Source: Leclercia pneumoniae
GTDB taxonomy: Bacteria > Pseudomonadota > Gammaproteobacteria > Enterobacterales > Enterobacteriaceae
Assembly (NCBI RefSeq): GCF_017348915.1
Contig: NZ_CP071383.1
Span: 3,410,001 to 3,474,000, forward strand
DNA: 64,000 nucleotides
Direction of reading: 5' to 3'
A program made the position numbers and the translations under genes. The notes beneath the pieces were generated by a model. It did not search any database and was not told where the DNA came from. It saw only the letters and a program-made list of their open reading frames with translations. Of this stretch, positions 44,585 to 54,523 are shown piece after piece. The first letter of the stretch is position 1. Each line of letters opens with the position of its first letter.

Positions 44585-47500
44585 CTAATTAAATTTGAAC
44601 AAAGGTAACAGATAGCGCTGCGCCTCTTCCGTGATAGCGTCAAAGTATTCCGGTTCAAGGGTGCGCCATAAACGCTGATACCAGACATCATCCCCTTCGC
44701 CGCGCACCATCATATTGCCCTCGTAGGCCTGCAGGAACTTGCTACGCGCTTTTTGCAATGTGGCCTCATCGGTTAACATGACATTGTTTGTCGCGTCGTA
44801 ACAGGTTTTTACCCATGCCCCCCCACTTTCTGGCAGCAGAAGTAGCGGTTGGTTCATTCCTTGCAGATAACCGGCAACGAGCTGTTCCAGATAGTGCATA
44901 GCCTGTTCCGCCGGAAGCGGCGGGAAGCGCCACTCGCCATCCTTGCGCACAAAGAGCCGGCTTTCGCCTTCACCGCCACTGGCACAGTAGACAAGATGTT
45001 CCAGCCAAAGTTGCAACCCTTGTGAAACACTCAACATCGCCGGGCGCCAGCGCAGCAGGCCATCCGGCTGTACATGCTGTAGCCAACCGGTGAGCGGAAT
45101 ACCGCTGCATTCGAGATCGATCTCCATACTGATACCCGGCTGGCGACATTCAATCACGCGGGAAGCCAGCGTCTGCATCTCCTGACACTGAGTCTCCCAG
45201 ACGATTTCGCCAAAGGCGCCATAGGGTAGCTGCCCCGCAGCGCGAAAACGACGAAACAGCATGTCGGCATCTTGCTCATCAACCAGCGCATTCAACAGTT
45301 GCTGATTAAGCTGATAACGGCTTAGTCCCTCCAGGGTAAAGGGCTCCGCATCGGGGATTTCGCTCTCTTCAGAGCGGAAGTTGACCTGCAGGCGCATCTG
45401 GAAAAAAGCGCGCACAGGGTGCGCCCAGAAACGCTGTAACTGCTCGAAGGTAATGGCGGTGATGGGCAGCGCGGGCAGCGGCTGTATAAAGTCGGTATGG
45501 GCTTTGCCTTCTCTCTTCGCCGCCGGTAACCATTCGCGGGCATAGCTCTGCTGCTCGCTTGCCACGTAGTTGGCTGGATCAAATGGCATGCGGCTGTGAT
45601 AGCAGGTGATATGCGCTTTCACCCGCTTCTCGCTCTCGTCACAGTTACGTTCTTCATCGCCCGGCAGGTAATGGCTCTGCCCGATATAGTCCACCAACTC
45701 CTGCACCAGCACGGAGGGGAAACGTTCGCTGTTATCCTGAATGGAGCGACCGATATAGCTGATGTAAAGTTTTTGCTGAGCTGAGATCAAGGCTTCAAGG
45801 AACAGATAGCGGTCATCATCACGACGACTACGGTCGCCACGCTGGGGATTCTGGCTCATTAAATCGAAGCCGAGCGGGGCCAGCGCGCGTGGATAGACAC
45901 CGTCGTTCATCCCTAACAGGCAGACCACCTTGAACGGAATGGAGCGCATTGGCATCAGAGTACAGATGTTAACCGGCCCGGCGAGGAAGCGCTGGCTGAT
46001 ACGCTCCTGATCCAGACGCTGGGTCAATTCGTCGCGCAGCAGAGAGAGGGGAATCGCTTCGCCATAGTGAGAATTTACCCCCTCTTCGATGATCGCCTGC
46101 CACTGCTGCTCAATCAGCGCCATTGCCGCTTCAGTCTCCTGGTCGGGCAGGAAAAAGTCGTTCAACATTTCCCGGGCGACTGGCAGCCACGCTTCCAGCT
46201 CCCGGCTCTCCATCAGCCTGCTACGCCAGCGATTAAGCTGCATCAGCAACGAGGCAAGATGCCCAACCAGTTCGGCAATCAAGCCGCTTGATTCGTCATA
46301 AGGCAGAACGTCGTTCCACTCCCCCTGGCTGCTCTCCATGGCATAGCCGAGCAGCATACGGGTCAGCCCGAATTGCCAGGTGTGCTGGCCCGTCACAGGC
46401 AGTTCAAACGCCTGCACGTTGTCGTCATCCATCCCCCAGCGCACGCCCGATTCGTTTACCCACTGGCGCAGGTAACGTAGCCCCTCTTCATCAATATCGA
46501 AACGGGCAGCCAGCACCGGCACGTCCAGCAGCGCCAGTACGGTTTCAGGCACAAAGCGGCTGTCTGGTAGCGTAAGCAGACTGATAAAGGCCTGCAGGGC
46601 CGGATGAGACTGGCGCGCACGACGGTCAGATACGGCATAAGGAAGATAGCGATCGCCCGTCGCGCTGCCAAACACCGCCTGAATAAAAGGACTGTAGCTA
46701 TCAATATCGGCCACCATGACCACGATATCACGTGGAGTGAGCGACGGATCGTCCTCAAGCATCGCCAGCAGTCTGTCATGCAGCACTTCTACTTCACGCT
46801 GCGGACTATGGCAGATATTGATGGTCACGCTGCGATCCTCGGGATCAAGCAGGCGTTTTCTATCGCTGCGGGCAAACTCATCGGCAGTGATTCCCGCGAC
46901 GGCACTGTTTTCCAGATCCAGAATATCCAGTTGAACGTTATGCAGCAGGCTGTCGGGCGTGATATCTACAAACGCATCCACATCCCCTTCACCCGTTTCC
47001 GTGATCTCCGAAAGCATGTAGATATAGTCGCGTCCCAGCTTGCCCCAGGAGGCCAGCAAAGGATTCGCCAGCTCATGGATCCCTTCATCGTTAAAGCGTT
47101 GCGCCGCCGTCTCGCTGTCTTTGAACAGCGGGACACTGCGCTCATCGAAAAGACGCCGCCGCTGACGGGTCAGCCTGCGTGCCAGCCAGCGGGCATCCTG
47201 AATATCACCCCAGTAGTGACGACAGGGATTGGTAAAGAGAATGTGGATATCAATGTGTTTACCCAGCGCATTAAGCGCCTTCAGGTAGACCGGCGGCAAA
47301 GCAGAAATACCGCAAATAAAGACCCTTGAAGGCAGGCCTTCTGGTGCAGAGTCTGCGGACTCCAGCATGGCGATGAAACGCTCATATAAATTGGCACGGT
47401 GCCAGCGGGGCTGCCCCAGCGCGTGCGTATGTTCCACCAGTGCCTTCCAGAGCGGGGCCTGCCAGATTTGCGCCTGATCCAGGCCATCAATCAGTTCGCC

Positions 47501-47953
47501 CGCTTCCCAGCGGGTGAGCCATTCCGGGCGATAGACCAGATACTGGTCATAGAGATCCGCCGTCCGCGAGGCCAGCTGGAAGAGTTTTCGCTTATCCGTA
47601 TCGTCGTTGAGATAGTGCCGCAGCATGGCAAACTCATCGCGGGGTAACATATCGGGCAGAAGCGACATTAGCTTCCAGCTCATGCTCTGCTTATTGAACG
47701 CGCTCTGTTCTGGAATTTCTGGCAACACGCGGACGAACATATCCCAGATAAAGCTGGCGGGCAGCGGGAAATCAATATTGGCGGCGATACCAAATTTTTG
47801 CGACAGGGACATCTGCAGCCATTGGGCCATACCGGTGCTTTGAACCAGGATCATCTCGGGTTCAAAGGGATCGTCGAGCCGTTGCTGTTCGACGATGAAC
47901 TCCATCAGTGCTTCCAGCACATCCAGGCGGTTTGAGTGGTAGACCCTTAACAT
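44585..47953 (-). CDS. recC: Exodeoxyribonuclease V subunit gamma
   Basis: Chi-recognition subunit of RecBCD, an inactivated helicase-nuclease fold. The ATG at 47953 gives 1122 residues, the E. coli length, beginning MLRVYHSNRLDVLEALMEFI; four upstream codons are discarded. Recognisable stretches include ILVQSTGMAQWLQM, FICGISALPPVYLKAL, CHSPQREVEVLHDRLLAML and RSIPFKVVCLLGMNDGVYPR. It starts 13 bp after ppdC ends, so the pseudopilin genes probably feed into the same transcript. Confidence 0.97.
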   Translation of the reverse strand: MLRVYHSNRLDVLEALMEFIVEQQRLDDPFEPEMILVQSTGMAQWLQMSLSQKFGIAANIDFPLPASFIWDMFVRVLPEIPEQSAFNKQSMSWKLMSLLPDMLPRDEFAMLRHYLNDDTDKRKLFQLASRTADLYDQYLVYRPEWLTRWEAGELIDGLDQAQIWQAPLWKALVEHTHALGQPRWHRANLYERFIAMLESADSAPEGLPSRVFICGISALPPVYLKALNALGKHIDIHILFTNPCRHYWGDIQDARWLARRLTRQRRRLFDERSVPLFKDSETAAQRFNDEGIHELANPLLASWGKLGRDYIYMLSEITETGEGDVDAFVDITPDSLLHNVQLDILDLENSAVAGITADEFARSDRKRLLDPEDRSVTINICHSPQREVEVLHDRLLAMLEDDPSLTPRDIVVMVADIDSYSPFIQAVFGSATGDRYLPYAVSDRRARQSHPALQAFISLLTLPDSRFVPETVLALLDVPVLAARFDIDEEGLRYLRQWVNESGVRWGMDDDNVQAFELPVTGQHTWQFGLTRMLLGYAMESSQGEWNDVLPYDESSGLIAELVGHLASLLMQLNRWRSRLMESRELEAWLPVAREMLNDFFLPDQETEAAMALIEQQWQAIIEEGVNSHYGEAIPLSLLRDELTQRLDQERISQRFLAGPVNICTLMPMRSIPFKVVCLLGMNDGVYPRALAPLGFDLMSQNPQRGDRSRRDDDRYLFLEALISAQQKLYISYIGRSIQDNSERFPSVLVQELVDYIGQSHYLPGDEERNCDESEKRVKAHITCYHSRMPFDPANYVASEQQSYAREWLPAAKREGKAHTDFIQPLPALPITAITFEQLQRFWAHPVRAFFQMRLQVNFRSEESEIPDAEPFTLEGLSRYQLNQQLLNALVDEQDADMLFRRFRAAGQLPYGAFGEIVWETQCQEMQTLASRVIECRQPGISMEIDLECSGIPLTGWLQHVQPDGLLRWRPAMLSVSQGLQLWLEHLVYCASGGEGESRLFVRKDGEWRFPPLPAEQAMHYLEQLVAGYLQGMNQPLLLLPESGGAWVKTCYDATNNVMLTDEATLQKARSKFLQAYEGNMMVRGEGDDVWYQRLWRTLEPEYFDAITEEAQRYLLPLFKFN

Positions 47954-47965
47954 AACTGCTCTCAA

Positions 47966-48292
47966 CTATTTACTGATCGGACAGTGCAGGCGTGTCATCT
48001 GCCCCTGTCGACCTTGTGGAGAAATAAGTGTGACCGAGATGCTGACACATCCGGCGTGCGTTGTCTGCCCCCGGTTTATTTGCCAGCCTTCCGGGAGAGT
48101 GCTGGCGTGGAGCTGAGACTGGTTCCAGCCATGGCGCCAGAGCTGGCGATAGTGATCCAGCATGATGAACCGGCTGGCCAGGGCACGATGATAGCCCGCC
48201 AGCATCGTGACGACCATGATCATCAGCGCCATTGCCAGTAACACCTCGACAATACTGAATCCACGCTGTCTGCTGATTATTTTGCCTGACAC
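47966..48292 (-). CDS. ppdC: Prepilin-type protein PpdC
   Basis: Minor type IV pseudopilin-like protein of 108 residues with the prepilin-peptidase site RGFSIVEVLLAMAL just after a short basic leader (cleavage before the F, glutamate at +5). The start chosen is GTG 48292, seven bases after a strong AAAGGAGG; it overlaps the last 16 bases of ygdB. The ATG at 48316 further upstream would sit in front of that ribosome-binding site and is less likely. Fourth of ppdA-ppdB-ygdB-ppdC. Confidence 0.88.
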   Translation of the reverse strand: MSGKIISRQRGFSIVEVLLAMALMIMVVTMLAGYHRALASRFIMLDHYRQLWRHGWNQSQLHASTLPEGWQINRGQTTHAGCVSISVTLISPQGRQGQMTRLHCPISK

Positions 48293-48684
48293 AGTGCGGC
48301 CTCCTTTATGGGGCAAAAGTCGCTCCAGCCGTGGCGGGAAAATTCGACCTCACCGGAGGTAATGCTCCCTAACCGCCACAGCGTGCTGCCTTCGCTGCCG
48401 GCAATCAATAGACGCTCGTCATCCCCAACAGGACGCAGACATGCCCACCACGTCTGGCTGGGATGCTTTTGGCATTGCTGCTCAGCGACAGGCTGCCAGC
48501 CAAGGGTGCGCGCCCACTCCATCGCTGACTGCGCCCCGGCCTGCTGCTGTATAGCATGACGTTCAGCATTGACGATGAACAACAGGGTATTCAGTTGCTG
48601 GTTGTGCCCGGCCAGCAATAGCGAGCCCAGCATCAGGATCATCAATACCATTGCCAGCGAAGAGATCCCTTTTTGCCGCTTCAC
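48277..48684 (-). CDS. ygdB: Pseudopilin-operon protein YgdB (DUF2509)
   Basis: A 135-residue protein with an N-terminal membrane helix (ISSLAMVLMILMLGSLLLAGH) preceded by MKRQKG, the layout of PilX/GspK-like minor pilins although the F-T-L-x-E site is degenerate. Start overlaps the ppdB stop by four bases. The E. coli counterpart lies in the same operon and has the same length. Confidence 0.92.
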   Translation of the reverse strand: MKRQKGISSLAMVLMILMLGSLLLAGHNQQLNTLLFIVNAERHAIQQQAGAQSAMEWARTLGWQPVAEQQCQKHPSQTWWACLRPVGDDERLLIAGSEGSTLWRLGSITSGEVEFSRHGWSDFCPIKEAALCQAK

Positions 48685-49244
48685 AGGTTATACCCCGTCA
48701 CACTGTGATAGGCCTGGAAAACCCGCCCCTGCCGACCTGCAAACGCGGCAGAAAGTGCCAGGGTAAGCTCCGGGGCAAACCCCGCTCGCTGCACCTTTTC
48801 TACTTTAAAATGAACAACCGTAACCCTGTCCGGATCCGTTATCCGCTCCCAGCCTTTACCCCGACAGGATGTGGCCCCGCGCAGCGTTTCCAGTGCCCCG
48901 GCATTCAGACGAAATCCCGTTTGCTCCGCCGCCGTTTGTGGGGTGGTTTCCCAGCGGCCATTACTGTTTTCATCCCATTGCACAATGACGCACTCACCCT
49001 GCGCGCTAAGCTCTAACGCAGCCCCCTGACAGGTGCCGGCGCAGAAACCCGCGCGCTGCAGATGTTTACCAATACCTGCTAATCGCAGCCCGATCTCCTC
49101 TTCAATTTCCTGCTGCGCGGTCTCCGTTTGCAGCGCCCGCTGCAGTCCCGGCAGGAAACGGACGGCACTGAGCAGCAGCAGGCTGCTGATGGCCATCGCG
49201 ATCAATACTTCCGTCAGTGAAAAGCCTGTCTGTTTTAGCGGCAT
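48681..49244 (-). CDS. ppdB: Prepilin-type protein PpdB
   Basis: Minor pseudopilin (PilW-like) of 187 residues. The ATG at 49244, after GGGAGAATTTGC, gives MPLKQTGFSLTEVLIAMAIS with the prepilin-peptidase site G-FSLTE at residue 7; a 21-codon extension is rejected. Length is the same as E. coli PpdB. The start overlaps the end of ppdA by ten bases. Confidence 0.93.
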   Translation of the reverse strand: MPLKQTGFSLTEVLIAMAISSLLLLSAVRFLPGLQRALQTETAQQEIEEEIGLRLAGIGKHLQRAGFCAGTCQGAALELSAQGECVIVQWDENSNGRWETTPQTAAEQTGFRLNAGALETLRGATSCRGKGWERITDPDRVTVVHFKVEKVQRAGFAPELTLALSAAFAGRQGRVFQAYHSVTGYNL

Positions 49245-49699
49245 GCAAATTCTCCCTTTGCGCTGCACATCCTGATGCGACCCCAGGATGAGACAATCAC
49301 CAGCCACTCCCCCGCCGGGCTTTGAAGGTAAATACGCCCGGCCCAGGCCGTATCCCGAAGCCCATAGAAGCCTAGCCCGGGCGTGATCGCTTTGACGCTG
49401 ATGGCTGGCCAGAGGGGGATTAGCACCCAGGGATCATGCTGCTGGCACGCAACTGCCTGTTCCCTTCGCAGGCACCACTGTTGACCGCGCTGCCCGAGTA
49501 CCACCCTATGGTCGCGGTTATTACGCCAGGCGTCGTTGCGCAGCATAACCAGGTAGTCACGTACCTGACGTGCGGTCTGCCAGAGTTGCTGCTGTTGCTG
49601 CCAGCTTCGCCAGCCATACAGCCCCGCCGCGCTTAGCGTCACGACAAGCGAAATAGCCACCAACGTTTCGATGAGCGTAAAGCCCTTTGCGATTTTCAT
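49235..49699 (-). CDS. ppdA: Prepilin-type protein PpdA
   Basis: First gene of the four-gene minor pseudopilin operon; 154 residues, GspH/FimT-like. The ATG at 49699 gives MKIAKGFTLIETLVAISLV with the prepilin cleavage site G-FTLIE at residue 6. Such minor pilins prime assembly of type IV pilus-like fibres; the major pilin and motors are not in this window. Confidence 0.93.
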   Translation of the reverse strand: MKIAKGFTLIETLVAISLVVTLSAAGLYGWRSWQQQQQLWQTARQVRDYLVMLRNDAWRNNRDHRVVLGQRGQQWCLRREQAVACQQHDPWVLIPLWPAISVKAITPGLGFYGLRDTAWAGRIYLQSPAGEWLVIVSSWGRIRMCSAKGEFACR

Positions 49700-49835
49700 G
49701 TGCGGAGTGTGGCGCAGCGGCGTAGCACTGGCGACAGGCAAGTCGGCGGTTTACGAGGCGGTTTCCACGCTTTTTTTGACATTGCAGCCCGTTGCAAACA
49801 GGGCGGAAGCAGGGCCGCAAAGAGAGCTTACAGGC

Positions 49836-49866
49836 AAAAAAAACCGGCGCCCTGGGGCACCGGTTG
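49836..49866 (-). terminator. Terminator after thyA
   Basis: On minus CCGGTGCCCCAGGGCGCCGG followed by eight T, about 20 bp past the thyA stop. The 136-bp gap to ppdA must contain the pseudopilin promoter. Confidence 0.85.
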
Positions 49867-49882
49867 TGTCAGCATGATCGGG

Positions 49883-50677
49883 TCAGATCGCGACCGGCGC
49901 CTTGATGCCAGGGTGCGGGTCGTAGCCCTCGATTTCGAAGTCATCAAAACGATAATCGAAGATAGAGTCGGGCTTACGCTTGATCACCAGTTTCGGCAGG
50001 GCACGCGGTTCACGGGTGAGCTGCAGATGGGTCTGCTCCATATGGTTGCTGTACAGGTGGGTATCTCCCCCCGTCCAGACGAAGTCACCCACTTCCAGAT
50101 CGCACTGCTGCGCCATCATATGTACCAGCAGCGCATAGCTGGCGATGTTAAACGGCAGACCGAGGAACACATCGCAAGAACGCTGGTAGAGCTGGCAAGA
50201 GAGCTTACCGTCTGCCACATAGAACTGGAAGAAGGCGTGGCATGGCGCCAACGCCATCTTATCCAGCTCGCCGACGTTCCAGGCAGAAACGATGATCCGG
50301 CGCGAATCCGGGTCATTCTTCAACTGGTTCATCACGGTGGTGATCTGGTCAATGTGACGGCCATCTGGCGTAGGCCAGGCGCGCCATTGCTTGCCGTATA
50401 CCGGCCCCAGATCGCCGTTCTCGTCGGCCCATTCGTCCCAGATGGAGACATTGTTTTCATGCAGATACGCAACGTTAGTATCACCCTGCAGGAACCACAG
50501 CAGCTCATGGATAATCGAGCGCAAATGGCAACGCTTGGTGGTGACCAGCGGGAAGCCCTCTTGCAGATTGAAGCGCATCTGGTGGCCAAAAATGGAGAGC
50601 GTACCGGTGCCGGTGCGGTCGTTTTTCGGCGTGCCCTCATCGAGCACTTTTTGCATCAGGTCAAGATACTGTTTCAT
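49883..50677 (-). CDS. thyA: Thymidylate synthase
   Basis: Methylates dUMP to dTMP with methylene-tetrahydrofolate. The 264 residues equal E. coli ThyA; the catalytic cysteine is in [12 protein letters not shown] (about 146), the folate/dUMP arginines in [13 protein letters not shown] and [15 protein letters not shown], and [18 protein letters not shown] follows. It lies six bases after lgt and is probably co-transcribed with it, as in E. coli. Confidence 0.98.
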   Translation of the reverse strand: MKQYLDLMQKVLDEGTPKNDRTGTGTLSIFGHQMRFNLQEGFPLVTTKRCHLRSIIHELLWFLQGDTNVAYLHENNVSIWDEWADENGDLGPVYGKQWRAWPTPDGRHIDQITTVMNQLKNDPDSRRIIVSAWNVGELDKMALAPCHAFFQFYVADGKLSCQLYQRSCDVFLGLPFNIASYALLVHMMAQQCDLEVGDFVWTGGDTHLYSNHMEQTHLQLTREPRALPKLVIKRKPDSIFDYRFDDFEIEGYDPHPGIKAPVAI

Positions 50678-50683
50678 GAGACC

Positions 50684-51559
50684 TCAGGAAAGCTGTTGCT
50701 GTGGGCGACGACGATAAGCCCAAATCATCATGATAATACCCGCGACAATCATCGGGATGGAGAGAATCTGCCCCATGCTGATGTACTGCACCCACTCGCC
50801 GGTGAACTGCGCATCCGGTTGGCGGAAGAATTCCACGATAATGCGGAACGCCCCGTAACCTATCAGGAACAGACCCGACACGGCCCCCATTGGACGCGGT
50901 TTGCGGATAAAAATGTTCAGAATGATAAAGAGCACTATGCCTTCCAGCGCCATTTCATACAGCTGAGACATGTGTCGCGGCAGAACGCCGTAGGTATCGA
51001 AAATCGATTGCCATTCAGGATGCGAGGGCAGCAGCGCCATATCTTCCGCGCGGGAAGCCGGGAAGAGCATGGTGAAGGAGACGTTAGGATCGACACGTCC
51101 CCACAGCTCGCCGTTGATAAAGTTACCGAGACGACCTGCACCCAGGCCAAACGGGATCAGCGGCGCGATGAAATCTGACACCTGGAAGAAGTTACGTTTG
51201 GTGCGATAAGCGAAGATCACCATCACCAGAATGACGCCAATCAGGCCGCCGTGGAACGACATGCCGCCATCCCAGACGCGGAACAGATAGAGCGGATCGC
51301 TGAGGAACACCGGGAAGTTGTAAAACAGCACATAGCCGATACGTCCGCCGAGGAATACCCCGAGGAAGCCGGCATAGAGCAGATTTTCAACTTCGTTTTT
51401 GGTCCAGCCACTGCCGGGACGGGAGGCGCGACGGCCTGCCAGCCACATGGCAAAGATGAAACCAACCAGATACATCAGGCCGTACCAGTGAAGCGCAACG
51501 GGTCCAATTGAGAAAATGACCGGATCAAATTCCGGAAAATGCAGATAGCCACTATTCAT
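50684..51559 (-). CDS. lgt: Phosphatidylglycerol-prolipoprotein diacylglyceryl transferase
   Basis: Inner-membrane enzyme that attaches diacylglycerol to the lipobox cysteine of prolipoproteins, an essential first step that also serves MltA, YgdI and YgdR encoded here. The 291 residues hold seven predicted helices; the Lgt signature [14 protein letters not shown] contains the essential arginine (about 143), and the essential histidine is in [11 protein letters not shown] (about 103). Upstream of thyA. Confidence 0.97.
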   Translation of the reverse strand: MNSGYLHFPEFDPVIFSIGPVALHWYGLMYLVGFIFAMWLAGRRASRPGSGWTKNEVENLLYAGFLGVFLGGRIGYVLFYNFPVFLSDPLYLFRVWDGGMSFHGGLIGVILVMVIFAYRTKRNFFQVSDFIAPLIPFGLGAGRLGNFINGELWGRVDPNVSFTMLFPASRAEDMALLPSHPEWQSIFDTYGVLPRHMSQLYEMALEGIVLFIILNIFIRKPRPMGAVSGLFLIGYGAFRIIVEFFRQPDAQFTGEWVQYISMGQILSIPMIVAGIIMMIWAYRRRPQQQLS

Positions 51560-51701
51560 CTGTCACCACAGGATCTTGTTATTCCGCCGAAAAGAGGTGG
51601 ACAGCGGTAAAAATGCCGCCCGTGTTTATCGGGGGCTCCAGGGTTGCGAATCATAGCACAAGGGAGACGGCGACGCGGTGGTGAAGTTGTAAAAGATATG
51701 T

Positions 51702-51727
51702 ATACCCTCTCGTCACCGGGAGGGTAT
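51702..51727 (-). terminator. Hairpin after ptsP
   Basis: ATACCCTC, ten-base loop, GAGGGTAT just beyond the ptsP stop; on minus it is followed by ACATATCTTTT, a weak T-run. Confidence 0.5.
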
Positions 51728-51733
51728 CGCTTT

Positions 51734-53980
51734 TTAACGCCCGCCGCGAATCAGGCCACCCATCCCACGGCGCTCCATGAAGGCCGCAACCTGATGACGT
51801 ACCTCTGTCGCCAGTTGGGCTTCGAGACTGCGCTGGGCCAACTGCTGCGCGTCTTCATATTCAATATGGCGTAACAGGTATTTGACGCGCGCCACGGAAC
51901 GCCCGTTCATGGAGAGGTGGCGGAAGCCCAGGCCGACCAGAATCGCTACGCACATCGAATCACCGGCCATTTCGCCGCAGAGCCGCAGGTCGAGACCCTG
52001 CTGTTCTGCTTCCCGGGCAATCATCGCCAGCGCACGCAGCATGGCCGGGTGCAGGCTGTCGTAGATACTCGCCACACGGGTATTGTTACGATCGACCGCC
52101 AGCATGTACTGCGTGAGATCGTTGGTGCCCACGGAGATAAAATCGACGCGAGAAGCCAGCTGGGGCAGCATGAACACCATTGACGGTACTTCAAGCATCA
52201 CCCCGATACGCGGTTTCGGGATCGCATAGCCGATCATCTCTTCCACTTCGCGCCCGGCACGTTCGATCAGGCGTTTCGCCTCGTCAATCTCGTCGATGCT
52301 GGTAACCATCGGCAGCAGAATACTGAGATTGCCGGTCGCGGCGTTGGCTCGTAGCATGGCCCGCACCTGGATCAGGAAGATCTCAGGCTGATCGAGCGTA
52401 ATCCGGATCCCGCGCCAGCCGAGGCAGGGATTCTCTTCGCTGATCGGCATATACGGGAGCTGCTTGTCCGCCCCCACATCAAGGGTACGCAGCGTGACAG
52501 GTTTATCATTGAACATCTGCAGCATGCCCTGATATTGCGCGACTTGCTCCTCTTCCGACGGGAAGCCGCTTTGCAACATAAAGGGGATTTCGGTGCGATA
52601 AAGTCCAATGCCGTCGATACGGCTACCCAGCTTTTCTTCATGCTCCGGGCTTAAGCCGGCGTTGAGCATGACTTTGATTCGCTCGCCGCTTTTCAGCGCA
52701 GCGGGCAGGTTAACATCGTCTTCTGCCAGACGACTCAGCTCATTCTCTTCAACAATAAGCTTTTGATATTCTTGCAGGACTACCGGTTCAGGATCGACCA
52801 GCAGTTCTCCGCGATAGCCATCCACCACCAGCGTACGGCGATGCAGTACTGAAGGCTGGATGTCTGCCCCCATAACCGTTGGGATCCCCAGCGCGCGCAC
52901 CATGATGGCAGCATGCGAGTTAGCTGCCCCGTCGCGCACGACAATCCCGGCGAGGCGATCTTGCGGCAGCTCCGCCAGCGTAGTCGCTGACAGCTCATCG
53001 GCCACCAGCACAAAGCGTGCAGGCCAGGTATTGGGTCCCTGAATGGTGTCGTCAAGATGGAAGAGCAGGCGCTGACCCAACGTACGCAGATCCCCTGCCC
53101 GCTCTTTCAGATAGCCATCGGTCAGGGCCGCAAACTGCTCGGCAAATTTTTCAATGACCTTTTTGACCGCCCACTCGGCCACCGAGCCGTTATCCACCTC
53201 AGCAAAAAGCTCCCGACGCAGACGCGCATCTGACAGCAGGTGGGAGTAAAGATCGAAAATGGCGGCCGTCTCTTTCTGCGCACCGGCGGCAAAGCGTTTA
53301 CTGTAGCGGCGAAACTCACTGGCTGCCTCTTCCAGCGCGCCGGTTAGTCGCTCTCGCTCAAGGGCGGTGTCCAGCGTAGAGGCTTCGTAAACCTGCTCCA
53401 TTAACGGCAGGGTTGCGTCCATCCAGCCTTCGGCGATGGCGACGCCCGGCGAAGCAGGCAGCGCGCGTATGCGCGTCTGGCGATATTGACCAAACAGCGC
53501 CGCGAGCTGGGACTGGGAGAGAATGGCTGCCATTTGCGTGGCCAGCGTAACGAGGAAAGACTCTTCACTTTCGTCGTACTGACGCAGTTCGCGCTGCTGA
53601 ACGACCAGCACGCCAAGCAGCTGACGACGCTGAATAATGGGAACGCCCAGAAATGCCCGGAAGCGTTCTTCTTTTACGGAGGGGATATATTTAAAGCTGG
53701 GGTGTTTCTGCGCATCCGCCAGGTTGATAGGCTCAGCAAGGCGCCCAACCAACCCGACGATACCTTCATCAAATGCAAGCGCGACGGTACGGCCGCGTGG
53801 TTTTTTCAAACCTCGCGTGGCCATCAGATAATAACAACGCCGATCATGGTCGGCCAGGTAGACCGAACAGACCTCAGTTTCCATCGCAAGACAGATGTCA
53901 GTGACCAGAATATCCAGCGCCTCGTTGAGCCGTGGAGCGCTGGCCACCTTCTCGACTATTTCTCGCAGGCGGGTGAGCAT
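51734..53980 (-). CDS. ptsP: PTS-Ntr phosphoenolpyruvate-protein phosphotransferase (EI-Ntr)
   Basis: First enzyme of the nitrogen PTS: takes phosphate from PEP and passes it to NPr (PtsO). The 748 residues comprise an N-terminal GAF domain (about 1-150, a glutamine-sensing domain) followed by an enzyme I module with the phospho-histidine in GAANSHAAIMVRALGIPTV (about 356) and the PEP-binding barrel (GIGLYRTEIPFM, GVMLEVPSMVFML, SVGTNDLTQYMLAVDRNN, LCGEMAGD). It starts 12 bp after rppH on the same strand. Confidence 0.97.
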   Translation of the reverse strand: MLTRLREIVEKVASAPRLNEALDILVTDICLAMETEVCSVYLADHDRRCYYLMATRGLKKPRGRTVALAFDEGIVGLVGRLAEPINLADAQKHPSFKYIPSVKEERFRAFLGVPIIQRRQLLGVLVVQQRELRQYDESEESFLVTLATQMAAILSQSQLAALFGQYRQTRIRALPASPGVAIAEGWMDATLPLMEQVYEASTLDTALERERLTGALEEAASEFRRYSKRFAAGAQKETAAIFDLYSHLLSDARLRRELFAEVDNGSVAEWAVKKVIEKFAEQFAALTDGYLKERAGDLRTLGQRLLFHLDDTIQGPNTWPARFVLVADELSATTLAELPQDRLAGIVVRDGAANSHAAIMVRALGIPTVMGADIQPSVLHRRTLVVDGYRGELLVDPEPVVLQEYQKLIVEENELSRLAEDDVNLPAALKSGERIKVMLNAGLSPEHEEKLGSRIDGIGLYRTEIPFMLQSGFPSEEEQVAQYQGMLQMFNDKPVTLRTLDVGADKQLPYMPISEENPCLGWRGIRITLDQPEIFLIQVRAMLRANAATGNLSILLPMVTSIDEIDEAKRLIERAGREVEEMIGYAIPKPRIGVMLEVPSMVFMLPQLASRVDFISVGTNDLTQYMLAVDRNNTRVASIYDSLHPAMLRALAMIAREAEQQGLDLRLCGEMAGDSMCVAILVGLGFRHLSMNGRSVARVKYLLRHIEYEDAQQLAQRSLEAQLATEVRHQVAAFMERRGMGGLIRGGR

Positions 53981-53992
53981 AATGTGCGTAGC

Positions 53993-54523
53993 TTAACCTC
54001 TTTTACGTCGCCAGGCAGGTGCACTTTGCGGCTTAGGAGGGGCCTCCTGAAGCGTCATGACGGCACTTGCGAACTCTTTCATTACCCTGCGGTAAACGTC
54101 GCGTTTAAACGACACGACCTGACGGACAGGATACCAGTAGCTAACCCAGCGCCAACCGTCGAACTCCGGCGTGCTACTGCTTTGCATGTTGATATCTGCG
54201 TCGCTGCTCACCAGTTGCAGAAGAAACCATTTTTGTTTCTGGCCGATACATACCGGCTTTGTGTCCCAACGCACCAAACGTTTTGGTAATTTGTAACGCA
54301 ACCAGTTGCGGGTCGAAGCAAGGATACGAACATCCTTCCGGCTTAAGCCAACTTCTTCGTACAGCTCCCGATACATCGCTTGCTCTGGGGTCTCTCCGGG
54401 GTTTATCCCACCCTGGGGAAATTGCCAGGAGTGCTGGCCATATCGGCGGGCCCACATCACCTGCCCCTGACGATTACAAATTACGATTCCGACATTCGGG
54501 CGGTAGCCATCGTCATCAATCAC
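53993..54523 (-). CDS. rppH: RNA pyrophosphohydrolase RppH
   Basis: Removes pyrophosphate from mRNA 5' ends, starting RNase E-dependent decay. The 176 residues equal the E. coli length and contain the Nudix box [22 protein letters not shown]. The start is GTG 54523, giving [17 protein letters not shown]. It forms an operon with ptsP and opens away from the long spacer next to mutH. Confidence 0.97.
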   Translation of the reverse strand: MIDDDGYRPNVGIVICNRQGQVMWARRYGQHSWQFPQGGINPGETPEQAMYRELYEEVGLSRKDVRILASTRNWLRYKLPKRLVRWDTKPVCIGQKQKWFLLQLVSSDADINMQSSSTPEFDGWRWVSYWYPVRQVVSFKRDVYRRVMKEFASAVMTLQEAPPKPQSAPAWRRKRG

